Shown piece after piece: positions 8,582-18,821 of a stretch of 37,604 bases of DNA. The first letter of the stretch is position 1. Every line of letters begins with the position of its first letter. The stretch comes from a virus, in the IMG/VR virus record IMGVR_UViG_3300025652_000206, positions 1 through 37,604 of that record; one strand, given 5' to 3'. The position numbers and the translations under genes are program-made. The notes beneath the pieces were generated by a model. The model had not been told where the DNA came from and did not search any database. It worked only from the letters and a program-made list of their open reading frames with translations.

Positions 8582-10291
8582 ATGGGATTATTAGAAGGTA
8601 ATGATAGGGAATATTACAAAGGTAACGACCATGGTAATTATCAATTTACAAGCTTAGAGGATATTATCACGCAGTTTGAAATTGCTTATGTAGGTGAAGA
8701 TAAAATAATATCTAAAGTTAGAAGAGCTGATATAGCTTTTCATGCTCAAAGAGCTTTGGCTGAGTTGTCGTTTGACACGTTGAAATCTACAAAAGCACAT
8801 GAGATAATACTACCTCCATCTCTAACAATGACCCTGCCGCGTGACTATGTCAACTACACAAAGATAAGCTGGAGTGATAATTCTGGTATAAAACACCCGC
8901 TGTACCCGACTAGCGCAACATCAAATCCTTTTAACATTAAACAAGAAGAAGATGGTTCTTACAGTTTTTTAGCGCTTGAAGAACTTGTGGAAAACCCAAA
9001 CTTCGATTTGGCTTTAAACGAGACTTGGGAGTTTACTAATGCCGGCAAAATATTAGGGCCTTGGCAAGGACAATATATTTATCAAAAAACCATCAGTGGG
9101 GTTGTAACGGACTTGTATAATGTAAATTACAAAGAAGATAAAGTTAGAATTAACAACAATCAACTAGAATTCTCTAGTCATTGGAATGCTGATTTTGGCG
9201 TGCTTGGATGGGGTAGACACTATGGAGCTTGGCAAGAAGTAGACGTTAAAGGTCTTGATTTTGTAGATTTAGCTGCCTTTGGATCATCGGCGCCGCAAAT
9301 TCAAGACAACGTTGATGTAGCGTGTTTACCAGGTGTTTTAAGAATCGGTATATCATCTGTATCTCCACAGGCTCGAGCAGAAGAGCTAGGACTATCAGAT
9401 GCGGGTAGCAGTACCCCTGATTCAGTCACTAATGGTAAATATAGTATTCACGACAACACTGACCACTTAGACCTAGGGTATGTCGAGTGGATTGATGGGA
9501 CAAGCAGCGAGAAGGGCTTGCAAGAGGTGAACGTTAGTAGTTACGACGTTATCTATGTTTGGATTCAAAGTAAGTCGCCTTGGACAAGTTATAGTATCAA
9601 CTCTTTTACAAGCTTGGCCAATCCAGAATACAACGCCAGCCAGCTACCACCTCTCATGCCGAACAACACTCCATATAGTAACTTTAAAGCTGGACAAGGA
9701 TTCAACGCCGGTCCCGGTTACTCATCACCAGTATCACCTAATTCTTCAACGTTTATAGATCCAAGTGTTAATACTATAGATAGTATCACGCTAACGTCCA
9801 GCACAGAGCCAAACACGCTGAGAGGAACTGCTGATAGAAAATCTACAACTCAAAAAAACTTTAGTTCTAGCACATCTTCTAGTGTTCAGGATGATTATAT
9901 TGACGATAACTATTGGCCGGTAGATGGATCTAGATACGGACTAGACGCGCAACAAGCCCAAGTCAACGGATCTTACTACATCGATAATAGGTTAGGTAAA
10001 GTTAACTTTAGCTCTAATATTTCTGGAAAAACTGTGATCTTAGACTACATAAGCGATAGCCTTGGCACCGACGAGGAAATGCTTGTTCACAAATTTGCCG
10101 AAGAAGCTATATACAAATGGATAGCTCACGCTATATTATCTACTAGAGCCAACACACAAGAATACATAGTGCAGAGGTTTAAAAAAGAAAGGTTTGCAGC
10201 TATTAGAACCGCAAAATTAAGATTATCAAACATTAAATTAGAAGAGCTTACTCAAATTTTAAGAGGTAAATCGAAACAAATAAAACACTAG
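8582..10291 (+). CDS. Putative head-tail adaptor / tail tubular protein with inserted jelly-roll-like domain
   Basis: 569 aa. The outer parts look like an adaptor of the T7 tail tubular A / P22 gp4 kind: an N-terminal helical part with RRADIAFHAQRALAELSFDT (48-66) and IILPPSLTMTLPRDYVNYTK (75-94); a beta hairpin region YYIDNRLGKVNFSSNISGKT (465-484); and a C-terminal helical bundle (498-569). Residues about 138-350 are inserted. They begin VENPNFDLALNETWEFTN and include a WQEVDV strand and VNVSSYDVIYVWIQS, the look of a carbohydrate-binding jelly roll. A Ser/Thr/Asn-rich linker (350-435) rejoins the core. The insertion is likely surface-exposed on the neck. The leader is caataaata. The adaptor role is moderately sure; the insertion's ligand is unknown. 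Confidence 0.62.
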   Translation: MGLLEGNDREYYKGNDHGNYQFTSLEDIITQFEIAYVGEDKIISKVRRADIAFHAQRALAELSFDTLKSTKAHEIILPPSLTMTLPRDYVNYTKISWSDNSGIKHPLYPTSATSNPFNIKQEEDGSYSFLALEELVENPNFDLALNETWEFTNAGKILGPWQGQYIYQKTISGVVTDLYNVNYKEDKVRINNNQLEFSSHWNADFGVLGWGRHYGAWQEVDVKGLDFVDLAAFGSSAPQIQDNVDVACLPGVLRIGISSVSPQARAEELGLSDAGSSTPDSVTNGKYSIHDNTDHLDLGYVEWIDGTSSEKGLQEVNVSSYDVIYVWIQSKSPWTSYSINSFTSLANPEYNASQLPPLMPNNTPYSNFKAGQGFNAGPGYSSPVSPNSSTFIDPSVNTIDSITLTSSTEPNTLRGTADRKSTTQKNFSSSTSSSVQDDYIDDNYWPVDGSRYGLDAQQAQVNGSYYIDNRLGKVNFSSNISGKTVILDYISDSLGTDEEMLVHKFAEEAIYKWIAHAILSTRANTQEYIVQRFKKERFAAIRTAKLRLSNIKLEELTQILRGKSKQIKH

Positions 10292-10294
10292 TAC

Positions 10295-13200
10295 ATGCCA
10301 GAAATTAAACATCAGTTTACCGGTGGTAAGATGAATAAGGATCTCGACGAGAGACTTGTTCCAAATGGAGAATATAGAGATGCGATGAACATACAAGTAT
10401 CGACTTCAGAGGGATCTGACGTTGGTACTGTTCAAAATATATTAGGAAACTCTTTAATACCTAACCAAGGGTTTATTGATAGCGAAAGTTTTTGTGTCGG
10501 ATCTATAGCGGACGAAAGTAACGATGCTTTGTATTGGTTGGTATCTGGCCAAAACCACTCTAAAGATGACTTTATAAACGGAATTGTAAGCAATACTATT
10601 ACAATACCATCTTATAACAAGGATTTAATTATTCGTAGCAAAGGTGGTGAAACCAGACCCATTGTCGTTGACAAGCACGCTGCCTTGATTGACAACTACG
10701 CTTCTAATACTCTAAACGATAACTTTATAGTACTGCCAACAGCTAATTTATTTGATATTACAGTTGGAATGTCTGTTATGGGTATTAAGAGCGACGGTAC
10801 TACTACCAGTGAGGACGTTAAGGTTGAAAGTGTCGACGAAGTAACCAGCCTAGTTATACCAGTAGAGCTGTTAAAAGAAGTGGTAGTAACGCCAACCGAC
10901 TTGATATTTGATTTTTCTTTAGGACACCTGCCTTTATTAGCTGGGTCAACCGCAACAACCTCGGCACCAGCGCCATACATATTTATAACAAAAGATGACT
11001 GGAGGCTAGCAAGCACGTGGGGCATGGTAGCTGGCGATCCAATATCCTTCAACTTACCGGGCACTAGTGACTTGGGTGTTCCCCCTGGAACCACGGTAGT
11101 TGGAATAACACCTAACTACCAGTTTAGTTTTAGCGATGGAACATACGCCGACTATACTAGAATAGAGGTTTCTAACACAATAATGAATTACAGCACAACT
11201 ACGGTTGTTACTTATAACATTATAGCTGGCGGTTTTTCAACTGCCCATTCTATTGGTTTTTTAGATACAGGTGGCACGGGGAGTGCAACTATAACATCTG
11301 ACATTAACGTAAGTCAATTTAGTGGCCAAGTGTTAATACCGTCAACCAACCCTTGGTCAGACAACATCGAGGAAGGCATGCTAGTTAATGCGTCTATACA
11401 GTATCCCTCTGGTGGGCTTTTGGAAACAATAACACCGGTAGGCGGTGGGTATCAAATAGAGATATTTGACGCATTAACCGATACACTGATTATTCCGAGT
11501 GCCACGGCTGCTCCGTACTCAGATTACTTATCATTCTCTCTACCAGCTACAATATCTCTGGCATTAGGAGAATCTTTAGTGCAGTTATCAGGAAATTTAG
11601 ATTTAACTGAGGCTTATGACTATCTTTACTTTAAAGGCGATAGAACACTAAACTTTAATAAAGAAAATCTCATAACAGGCGTGAACATTATTGATGACAT
11701 GCTGTTTTGGACCGACAACCACACTGAGCCAAAGAAAATAAACATATCCAAGTGCATTGAGGGAACTGATATTCTTGGAAACAAGCATACTAAACTTATT
11801 AACAATGAAGTTAGTGGTGAAGTGTTCTTGACAGAAGAACACATAACGGTTATTAAAAAAGCGCCTACAACACCACTATCGTTAGACTTAAAAACAAGCA
11901 GAGAAGAGGATGTTAATTACTCTGGTAAAATAACGGTATCAGACGACGTTGCTACTTCTTCGTTTACTAGTACCTCATCTGCAATAACTGACTTTAACAC
12001 GCTTGTTGTTGGCGATACATTTAGAGTTATAGTATCCGAAGATTTAGCAAACAATAGTGACTTTAAACTATTTGAGACAGCGGGAGAACCTGGTAAACTA
12101 TGGAAGGAAGGCACTAAGGTGTTGTTAAGAGAGTATGATGATGAAGAGCCTCCAATTGTACCCATTAGCGAATATACTATCAAAGGTGTTGTGGAAGCTT
12201 GGGCTGGTAATAATTTTAATAGTGATAATGGAGACGTAAAGGTATCTATAAAAATAACATCTATAGATGGTTTTCCACCACAAGCCGCTGCTGGCACTAC
12301 ATTAGATTATGCTATAGATGTTTTTGAGGAGGAAGAAAAATTGTTTGAGTTTAAATTCCCTAGATTTTCCTATAGATATAAGTATCAAGATGGCGAATAC
12401 TCTGCATATGCTCCGTTTAGTGAGGTAGCTTTTTCTCCAGGCACTTTTGATTACCACCCAAAAAAAGGTTATAATCTAGGCATGACAAATAGGATAAAAT
12501 CTGTTTTACTTAAAAACTTTATCACACAAGATATTCCGGGCGACGTTATAGAGATAGATCTGTTATACAAGGAAGATGCTAGTCCCAACGTGTATGTGGT
12601 TGACACGATAAAACCAGGTTCACCACCACAGATTGGTGAAGCATTTAACCATTGGAACAAAAACGCCTATGAATTAAATTCAGACGTAATACACTCTGTG
12701 TTACCAAGCAATCAATTGCTTAGGCCTTGGGACAACGTACCTAAAACTGCCTTAGCGCAAGAGGTTACTGGTAACAGAATTGTTTATGGTAACTACTTAC
12801 AAAACTACAATCTTCTAGGCCCAAATGGTAATCAATTTGTACCAGAGTTCACGCACAGTTTAGCTTCAATTGCACCAACAAACTTATCTATAAAATCTAT
12901 AAAGTCTCTTCGAGACTATCAGTTGGGCGTGGTTTTTGTAGATAAATATGGTAGAGAGACACCCGTTATATCAAACCCAAGCGGGGCGTTTAAGGTGGAA
13001 AAAAGTAAAGCTAACTTGGAAAATAGGCTAGTAGTTGGATTTAGAGGAACCGAGGCTAATGCGAGTATACCCAACGACTTTAAGTACTACAAGTTTTTTG
13101 TAAAAGAAACTTCAGGAGAGTACTACAACATGGCTATGGATCGTTTTTACGATGCTGAGGATGATAACTATTGGTTGGCATTCCCTTCGTCCGATAGAAA

Positions 13201-16200
13201 CAAAGTTGATATTGATACTGTTTTAATACTAAAGAAAGGTCCTGATTCTGACGAATTAATTCAAGTGCCCGCTAGATACAAGATTCTAGCTATTGAAAAC
13301 GAAGCCCCAGATTTTATCAAGACATCGAAATACAACATAGCACAAGTTAGCCACAACATGTTGCTTGGCGCTAATTCCTTGGCGATATCTGATTTATTCG
13401 GCAATACCGGAGAGACAGCTCCTCTTAAAGGTAGAGATTCTTTTAGTATGAGCGCTGGGCCACTAGAAAGTAGTTCCGCATCAAACCTTCACGAAATAAA
13501 AGACGACTTATATGTTGAGTTTGGACTATCCGGCAGCGGTAGAACTAGTGATATGTATAAGATAACTAACGTGTCAAAAGAAGGCACCACTGATTTTCAC
13601 TTTCAGCTTGATAGAGTACTTGGCGAAGATGTTGATTTTATATCCTCGCAAAGTGGTAACGGGCAAAAGATATTAGATCTAACGCAAGTGAGGATCTATA
13701 AGCACGTAGTGGAAAACAAGCCAAATTTTGATGGAAGATTTTTTGTAAAGATATATGCTGACGACACGTTCAACAGCCAGGTGAAGGTGAAGGCTGAAGC
13801 GGATACACCGGAATACAGGGTAAACGCTAGTAAAAGGATATTTGCCTTGAAGGATAATCACGTCACGATACATACTGGGGATTATGGCTCAAACGTTTAT
13901 GACGACAAGGATGAGCGGTTCAACTTCGCCATACATGGTAATGGTATGCTTGGTGAAGGGCCTATGGATAGCCAGGTTGATTCTGATCGTTTTATTGATG
14001 CTGACAGCTCAGGTATATACGCTAGTTTTAAAGCTTATTATGGGAACTGGATTATAGACACCAAAGGTTTTGAGCGTAGCTCCATCTTTGAGTTAGAAAG
14101 CGCAAATGTATCATCCGATAATAACTACATGCCACTAAGGCTAGAACAAGCCACTCCCGCCTCTAGCGCGGCTGACTTGCGCTCTATAGAAAGAGATTTT
14201 GTTGTTGCAATTGATAATAGCTACCATATAGGTTCACACTTTCCTAAATGGAAATTCAAGGGGAACAACGTGTCTGGTAAAAGCCTTGGCATCAGGGATT
14301 TTGGTGGCACCGAAGAGGGTTCTATGGAGCTAAGCTTTGGTAGTATTCAACCGCCTTTCTTTCGCACGTGGAAAAAATCTATGGCGTTTTGGGATCTAGA
14401 AAACAGAACAGATGATAAATATAACTTTATAAAACCGCTTCTAAAAGAAATAAATGCTGGCAAGCAATTTAGGTGGAAAGAAGATCCTTCCGGCACTATA
14501 TACACGGTAGTGAGGCAGGTTGAATCATACAATAGACTAAACTTCACCAATAAACACAACAACGACTCCTATACCGAAGATTGGGGTGACGACAATATTC
14601 CAAGTTACGCTGATAGGGGTAGAGCTTACAACAGACCATACAATTACAAGTTAAACAAAAGATTTCACTTCACACCGTCAATGAAGGATGGATGGAATCC
14701 AACTGGTCAGCTCGGGGCTATAACAGGTGGGAAGAAAGTTAACTACTTCTATAATACATCTACATCTACGGTTCAGAGTTTGAAAGCAAGCAGCTCGCAC
14801 CCGGGTGGTTTATCAAATACAGTTTTAATTAGCAAGATGCATTTTGAAGAATCATTAAACGGCAATGAGTTGGATAGCGCCGGTAACCCTGTTTCCCCAC
14901 AGAGAATTGAAGTGGGTATGATACTTACTTATGTTGAAGGTGGTAGCTTACCATATCCACTTCTTGTTAAAGAGATAAACCCAATAGCCGGTGGTGCTAG
15001 TGGTTATGAGATAGTTTTTACTGGTTATCAAGACATTAACGACGAAGTTACAATCGCAGCTAGTAAAAGCTTGAATTTCGAGCAACCTACTATGAACGGG
15101 CTAAGTATAGCCTCGGCCCGCAACATAAGTCAGTATGCTGCTATTGGATCAATTGGAGCTGTTGGATACACTTTAGAGTTTATAGAGCCTATAGTGGAGG
15201 AGGTTCTATTACCAGAAAACCCAGCGGTGTGGGAGACTGAGCCAAAAGAATCTACAGACCTAGACATATACTACGAGATGAGTGGTAACAATCCTATAAA
15301 ACTAGATAGACACACTATAAAAACAGCGTTGCCAATTGGTTCTAAAATAGAGGGGCTAGGTGGAGCAGGCGGCGGAACTCCTGACATGTACATTGAGTAC
15401 AACAGCAGCGTCAATGGTGACACCATAGTTGTATCTGAAGATTTGGATTTAACAGGTGAAAATAGGATAGGGGCAAATGATATGTTTAAAGTAACTAGAG
15501 CGGATGGGGTTTCACTAGTGATCAGCGTGGTAGCTGTTATAAACCACACTGTTTACAATCAAAAATCTAGAACGTTTAAGATTAGCAAGTTTCTGTACAA
15601 CTCTGATATTCAGTTAACTTGGCACAATTGCTTTTCTTTTGGTAATGGCGTCGAGTCTAATAGAATTAGAGACAACTTTAATCTACCATACATGTCTAAT
15701 GGTGTTAAGGCATCAACAACGCTTGACGGGGAGTACAAAGAAGAGCATCGTAAATACGGGTTAATCTTCTCTGGTATTTACAACTCGATATCGGGTATAA
15801 ACAACTTAAATCAATTTATAGCTGCAGAAAAAATAACTAAGGATATTAATCCTATTTATGGTAGTATTCAAAAACTACACTCAAGAGACTCTGATTTAAT
15901 AGCCTTGTGTGAAGACAAGTGCCTTAGAATACTAGCTAATAAAGATGCTATTTATAATGCTGACGGAAATCCCCAGTTAACAGCGAATCAAAATGTGTTG
16001 GGTCAAACGATTCCTTTTAGTGGGGAGTTTGGCATATCTACAAATCCAGAATCATTTGCATCGGAATCATATAGAGTTTATTTTGCAGATAAAGTTAGAG
16101 GCGCAATAATGAGGTTGTCCAAAGATGGGTTAACCCCGATATCTGATCATGGAATGAAAGATTGGTTTAAAGATAATTTAAGGCCGTCAAGCAGGTTAAT

Positions 16201-17107
16201 TGGTAGTCATGACGATCAAAAAAATGAGTACAACATAACTCTTGACGTAACGGTTGATGAGCCAGTTTTAGGCCAAACAGTTTCGTTCAAAGAAGATGTT
16301 AGAGGTTGGGTCAGTTTTAAATCGTTTGTTCCAGAAAATGGCATCAGTTGTGCTAACTATTACTACACGATGTTAAACGGTAAGCTTTGGCGACATCACA
16401 ACGAAAGTGAAGATAGAAACACTTTTTATAAAAACGATACTAGTGATGGTTTTACTCAATCAAGTATAAATGTATTATTGAACGATCAACCTGGGAGCGT
16501 TAAATCTTTCCACACTTTAGCTTATGAAGGAAGTCAATCAAAAGTTGATACAAACCTACAGGACACCGAGCACTACAACTTAGTAGCTAAAGATGGTTGG
16601 TATGCTAGTCACATAGAAACGGATAAACAGGAAGGTAGTTTAAATGAATTTATAGAAAAAGAAGGAAAGTGGTTTAACTACATCAAAGGCGTAGATTCTG
16701 ATATATCGGTAAACACCGATTTTGGAGCTTTTAACATTCAAGGTATAGGAATACTGTCTAGCATAAGCTCAAGCGTCTTGGCTTTTGGTTACCCTGTCAA
16801 TGCTTCTTTACAAGTCGGTGATGTTATATATCACAAGACACCTAGCGATGTTAGTGGTTTTTCAGTTATAGATTCTAGCGGTATTACAAGGTGCGGTGTA
16901 GTCGAAAGCATAGCTGCTAGCACTGTAACAGTCACACTTGACGGCACTGCACCTATGGCTGGCGATTTTATTCTATTCGCAAAAAACAGCACGGTTAATA
17001 CGTCTAGTCTTTTGGGTTACTATGCGGATGTTAAGCTTGAAAACAATTCCAAGGTTAAGGCTGAAATTTTTTCAATTGGCTCTGAAGTAACGGAAAGTAG
17101 TAAATAA
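10295..17107 (+). CDS. Giant tail nozzle/stabilisation-like protein, 2270 aa
   Basis: The largest tail gene, 3 bases after the adaptor. The N-terminus (MPEIKHQFTGGKMNKDLDER, then NGEYRDAMNIQVSTSEGSDVG) and repeated blade-like segments (DALYWLVSG near 85; TGVNIIDDMLFWTDNH near 465; ESYRVYFADKVRGAIMRLSK near 1925) suggest a beta-propeller or beta-rich nozzle such as T7 gp12 or P22 gp10. Residues about 100-440 are Thr/Ser/Gly-rich beta insertions. The last 200 residues include VKSFHTLAYEGSQSKV, SLNEFIEKEGKWFNYIKGV and a closing GYYADVKLENNSKVKAEIFS. At 2270 aa it is far longer than T7 gp12 (about 800 aa), so extra domains may bind fibres or receptors. No enzymatic motif was seen. Tail role is likely; the exact counterpart is uncertain. 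Confidence 0.65.
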   Translation: MPEIKHQFTGGKMNKDLDERLVPNGEYRDAMNIQVSTSEGSDVGTVQNILGNSLIPNQGFIDSESFCVGSIADESNDALYWLVSGQNHSKDDFINGIVSNTITIPSYNKDLIIRSKGGETRPIVVDKHAALIDNYASNTLNDNFIVLPTANLFDITVGMSVMGIKSDGTTTSEDVKVESVDEVTSLVIPVELLKEVVVTPTDLIFDFSLGHLPLLAGSTATTSAPAPYIFITKDDWRLASTWGMVAGDPISFNLPGTSDLGVPPGTTVVGITPNYQFSFSDGTYADYTRIEVSNTIMNYSTTTVVTYNIIAGGFSTAHSIGFLDTGGTGSATITSDINVSQFSGQVLIPSTNPWSDNIEEGMLVNASIQYPSGGLLETITPVGGGYQIEIFDALTDTLIIPSATAAPYSDYLSFSLPATISLALGESLVQLSGNLDLTEAYDYLYFKGDRTLNFNKENLITGVNIIDDMLFWTDNHTEPKKINISKCIEGTDILGNKHTKLINNEVSGEVFLTEEHITVIKKAPTTPLSLDLKTSREEDVNYSGKITVSDDVATSSFTSTSSAITDFNTLVVGDTFRVIVSEDLANNSDFKLFETAGEPGKLWKEGTKVLLREYDDEEPPIVPISEYTIKGVVEAWAGNNFNSDNGDVKVSIKITSIDGFPPQAAAGTTLDYAIDVFEEEEKLFEFKFPRFSYRYKYQDGEYSAYAPFSEVAFSPGTFDYHPKKGYNLGMTNRIKSVLLKNFITQDIPGDVIEIDLLYKEDASPNVYVVDTIKPGSPPQIGEAFNHWNKNAYELNSDVIHSVLPSNQLLRPWDNVPKTALAQEVTGNRIVYGNYLQNYNLLGPNGNQFVPEFTHSLASIAPTNLSIKSIKSLRDYQLGVVFVDKYGRETPVISNPSGAFKVEKSKANLENRLVVGFRGTEANASIPNDFKYYKFFVKETSGEYYNMAMDRFYDAEDDNYWLAFPSSDRNKVDIDTVLILKKGPDSDELIQVPARYKILAIENEAPDFIKTSKYNIAQVSHNMLLGANSLAISDLFGNTGETAPLKGRDSFSMSAGPLESSSASNLHEIKDDLYVEFGLSGSGRTSDMYKITNVSKEGTTDFHFQLDRVLGEDVDFISSQSGNGQKILDLTQVRIYKHVVENKPNFDGRFFVKIYADDTFNSQVKVKAEADTPEYRVNASKRIFALKDNHVTIHTGDYGSNVYDDKDERFNFAIHGNGMLGEGPMDSQVDSDRFIDADSSGIYASFKAYYGNWIIDTKGFERSSIFELESANVSSDNNYMPLRLEQATPASSAADLRSIERDFVVAIDNSYHIGSHFPKWKFKGNNVSGKSLGIRDFGGTEEGSMELSFGSIQPPFFRTWKKSMAFWDLENRTDDKYNFIKPLLKEINAGKQFRWKEDPSGTIYTVVRQVESYNRLNFTNKHNNDSYTEDWGDDNIPSYADRGRAYNRPYNYKLNKRFHFTPSMKDGWNPTGQLGAITGGKKVNYFYNTSTSTVQSLKASSSHPGGLSNTVLISKMHFEESLNGNELDSAGNPVSPQRIEVGMILTYVEGGSLPYPLLVKEINPIAGGASGYEIVFTGYQDINDEVTIAASKSLNFEQPTMNGLSIASARNISQYAAIGSIGAVGYTLEFIEPIVEEVLLPENPAVWETEPKESTDLDIYYEMSGNNPIKLDRHTIKTALPIGSKIEGLGGAGGGTPDMYIEYNSSVNGDTIVVSEDLDLTGENRIGANDMFKVTRADGVSLVISVVAVINHTVYNQKSRTFKISKFLYNSDIQLTWHNCFSFGNGVESNRIRDNFNLPYMSNGVKASTTLDGEYKEEHRKYGLIFSGIYNSISGINNLNQFIAAEKITKDINPIYGSIQKLHSRDSDLIALCEDKCLRILANKDAIYNADGNPQLTANQNVLGQTIPFSGEFGISTNPESFASESYRVYFADKVRGAIMRLSKDGLTPISDHGMKDWFKDNLRPSSRLIGSHDDQKNEYNITLDVTVDEPVLGQTVSFKEDVRGWVSFKSFVPENGISCANYYYTMLNGKLWRHHNESEDRNTFYKNDTSDGFTQSSINVLLNDQPGSVKSFHTLAYEGSQSKVDTNLQDTEHYNLVAKDGWYASHIETDKQEGSLNEFIEKEGKWFNYIKGVDSDISVNTDFGAFNIQGIGILSSISSSVLAFGYPVNASLQVGDVIYHKTPSDVSGFSVIDSSGITRCGVVESIAASTVTVTLDGTAPMAGDFILFAKNSTVNTSSLLGYYADVKLENNSKVKAEIFSIGSEVTESSK

Positions 17108-17120
17108 ATAAATTATATAG

Positions 17121-18767
17121 ATGAAAGTAATAAATAGCTTTACACTAAACACAAAAAACGCAGCTGCAGCTGGAGAGACTAGGGTGATAAACATTTCTGG
17201 AACTAATGGTGCTATTTTTTCTCTAGAGATTAAAAGTGGTTCTAACTATTATAATTTTCAAACAAACTTATTTCAAGCCACTAAAACCATGCTAACTAAT
17301 ATTAGCTTAGCTTCAAATGGTTATCGCGCTAACATAAGGTTTCCAAGTGTAGCCGCTGGAACTAAGTATGATATATACTTAACGGCAGGAGAAGATACTG
17401 AGCATGCTAGCTACAACGAGGTTAGATTTTTAGATGGTAGTTTAGATATAAATTCCACTACAGGCTCTAACTCTAAATTAGTGCAAAAAGTAATATACCA
17501 AACACTAAACGTTACAACAACAATAGGTGGTTACTCTCCGAACGGTTTAGTAATACACGCAAACACCACTCAACCAGCTATAAGCACTTCGGTAGGAAAT
17601 ACAAGCAATAAAATACCTTTCACACTAGTAGTTACAACAACAAACGCTACTAATGCTTTTTCCATCAACAGACAACCACGAGCTGAAGATATAATGGCTT
17701 TTATAACAGCTACGGTTGGTGCTAACCCAATACCAATACCTGGCGAAGACCAATACCCAGTGATATCAACACCGGTAGCGGATGTAGAAGGTGGAGGTAC
17801 TAGGATTAATGGTGAGGTAGCGGACGATAGCACCACGGTCACTACGTACGTTGTGTCTAGTACTATAGCCACTGTTGGCGATAGAGTGCTGGGCAATGCG
17901 GCGTTAGCAGCTACCACTGTGACAGTTACGGCTGTTAGTAGCGGTACTGGTAAAACATTTACTATATCTGAGCACGTAGATATAGCTGACAATACGCCCT
18001 TAAGCTTTAGCAACAGAAGAAATTACAGGTGGCCAATGTCTTCAACAACAGAAGACCTTAGTAGAATAATACCTGGAATGGCACAGCTTAAAGGAACTTT
18101 CTTTAGCACGCAGCCTCTTGTTAGTGGATATCTAGATCAAATAACAATATTTGAAAATGAAATAGGAGAATATAAAGTTGATAAACTTAAGTTGCCAGCC
18201 GTAGATCTTTTAGGTATAAAACCAGTAATATCAAGGCACGCTGACACTAAGGTTGTTACAACAACTTATGGTTCGTCTAGTAATCCTATTAATGTGATAT
18301 TTAACAACCAAGCTTTAGCAACTTTTGGCGGTGGCGCAAATGCTAGGATATTTGCCTACGGTGCTAAAGAAGTAGAGCGTTTAACTGGGTATGACGTTGA
18401 GTTTAGTAATTTAGCCGTTGTCTTGTCATCAGTAAAAACAACAACATCTAGTAGTACTATTGGTTCGTCTAGCACTACAGTGGGCGTTGACAGTAGAGAA
18501 GGTATAATAGACAATATCAGCACTGTTAGTGGTATAGGTATTGATCCTGGGGCGGTAAATCCGACCGTCTCTAGTGGCGCCACTGGCCAAAGCTCTAGTG
18601 GTAACATAGTTTTAAGTGCCGCTCAAGAGCTAGAAGACAATGCTTCACTTACGTTTACAGGCGCTAGTAGAGTGGCTACTATAACTGGTTATGTTAAAAT
18701 AAGTGACACTAGCGACAAAGATGTGACACTAAGGTTTGATTTAGAGAAGTTCCTAACGATGCATTAG
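17121..18767 (+). CDS. Thr/Ser/Val-rich virion appendage protein, 548 aa
   Basis: Unrecognised family. The N-terminal 110 residues look like an all-beta domain (NSFTLNTKNAAAAGETRVIN, then SLEIKSGSNYYNF). Two stretches, about residues 234-297 and 443-517, share a plan: Thr/Ser-rich strands, a 'vGDRVLG'-like turn (VGDRVLGNAA; ISTVSGIGID), Thr-Val strands, then 'tiSEHVDIADNTPLSF' versus 'vLSAAQELEDNASLTF'. Such pairs are common in phage appendage proteins and probably build stacked beta modules. The segment SRIIPGMAQLKGTFFSTQPL (about 311-330) separates them. Placed after the nozzle gene, it may be a fibre-attachment or tail-spike component. It is followed by the largest gap in this part of the window, 54 bases. 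Confidence 0.5.
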   Translation: MKVINSFTLNTKNAAAAGETRVINISGTNGAIFSLEIKSGSNYYNFQTNLFQATKTMLTNISLASNGYRANIRFPSVAAGTKYDIYLTAGEDTEHASYNEVRFLDGSLDINSTTGSNSKLVQKVIYQTLNVTTTIGGYSPNGLVIHANTTQPAISTSVGNTSNKIPFTLVVTTTNATNAFSINRQPRAEDIMAFITATVGANPIPIPGEDQYPVISTPVADVEGGGTRINGEVADDSTTVTTYVVSSTIATVGDRVLGNAALAATTVTVTAVSSGTGKTFTISEHVDIADNTPLSFSNRRNYRWPMSSTTEDLSRIIPGMAQLKGTFFSTQPLVSGYLDQITIFENEIGEYKVDKLKLPAVDLLGIKPVISRHADTKVVTTTYGSSSNPINVIFNNQALATFGGGANARIFAYGAKEVERLTGYDVEFSNLAVVLSSVKTTTSSSTIGSSSTTVGVDSREGIIDNISTVSGIGIDPGAVNPTVSSGATGQSSSGNIVLSAAQELEDNASLTFTGASRVATITGYVKISDTSDKDVTLRFDLEKFLTMH

Positions 18768-18821
18768 AGTAAATTAGTGGTTAAAAGTGTGACTATTATA
18801 GTATAAATTAAATTAAATATA
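18768..18821 (+). promoter_or_regulatory. AT-rich intergenic gap with small dyad; possible promoter
   Basis: This 54-base gap separates the tail genes from the GNAT-like gene. It contains an 11-base dyad, ACTATTATAGT (18792-18802), a TATAAA-like stretch and repeated AAATTA units up to the ATG. Its length, compared with 3-13 bases at most other junctions, suggests a promoter or operator, but no recognised consensus is present. Confidence 0.3.

Noticed and set aside
10696-11094. Minus-strand open frames up to 147 codons, for example here and at 17570-18013
   Set aside because: They lie antisense to strong + strand genes with Thr/Ser/Val-rich codons that leave the reverse frame open; they have no recognisable protein features, and every supported gene is on +.
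18780-18821. A standard sigma-70 promoter before the GNAT-like gene
   Set aside because: TATA-like sequence is present, but no spaced -35 box or Bacteroidota TAnnTTTG element can be placed; kept only as a low-confidence regulatory gap.
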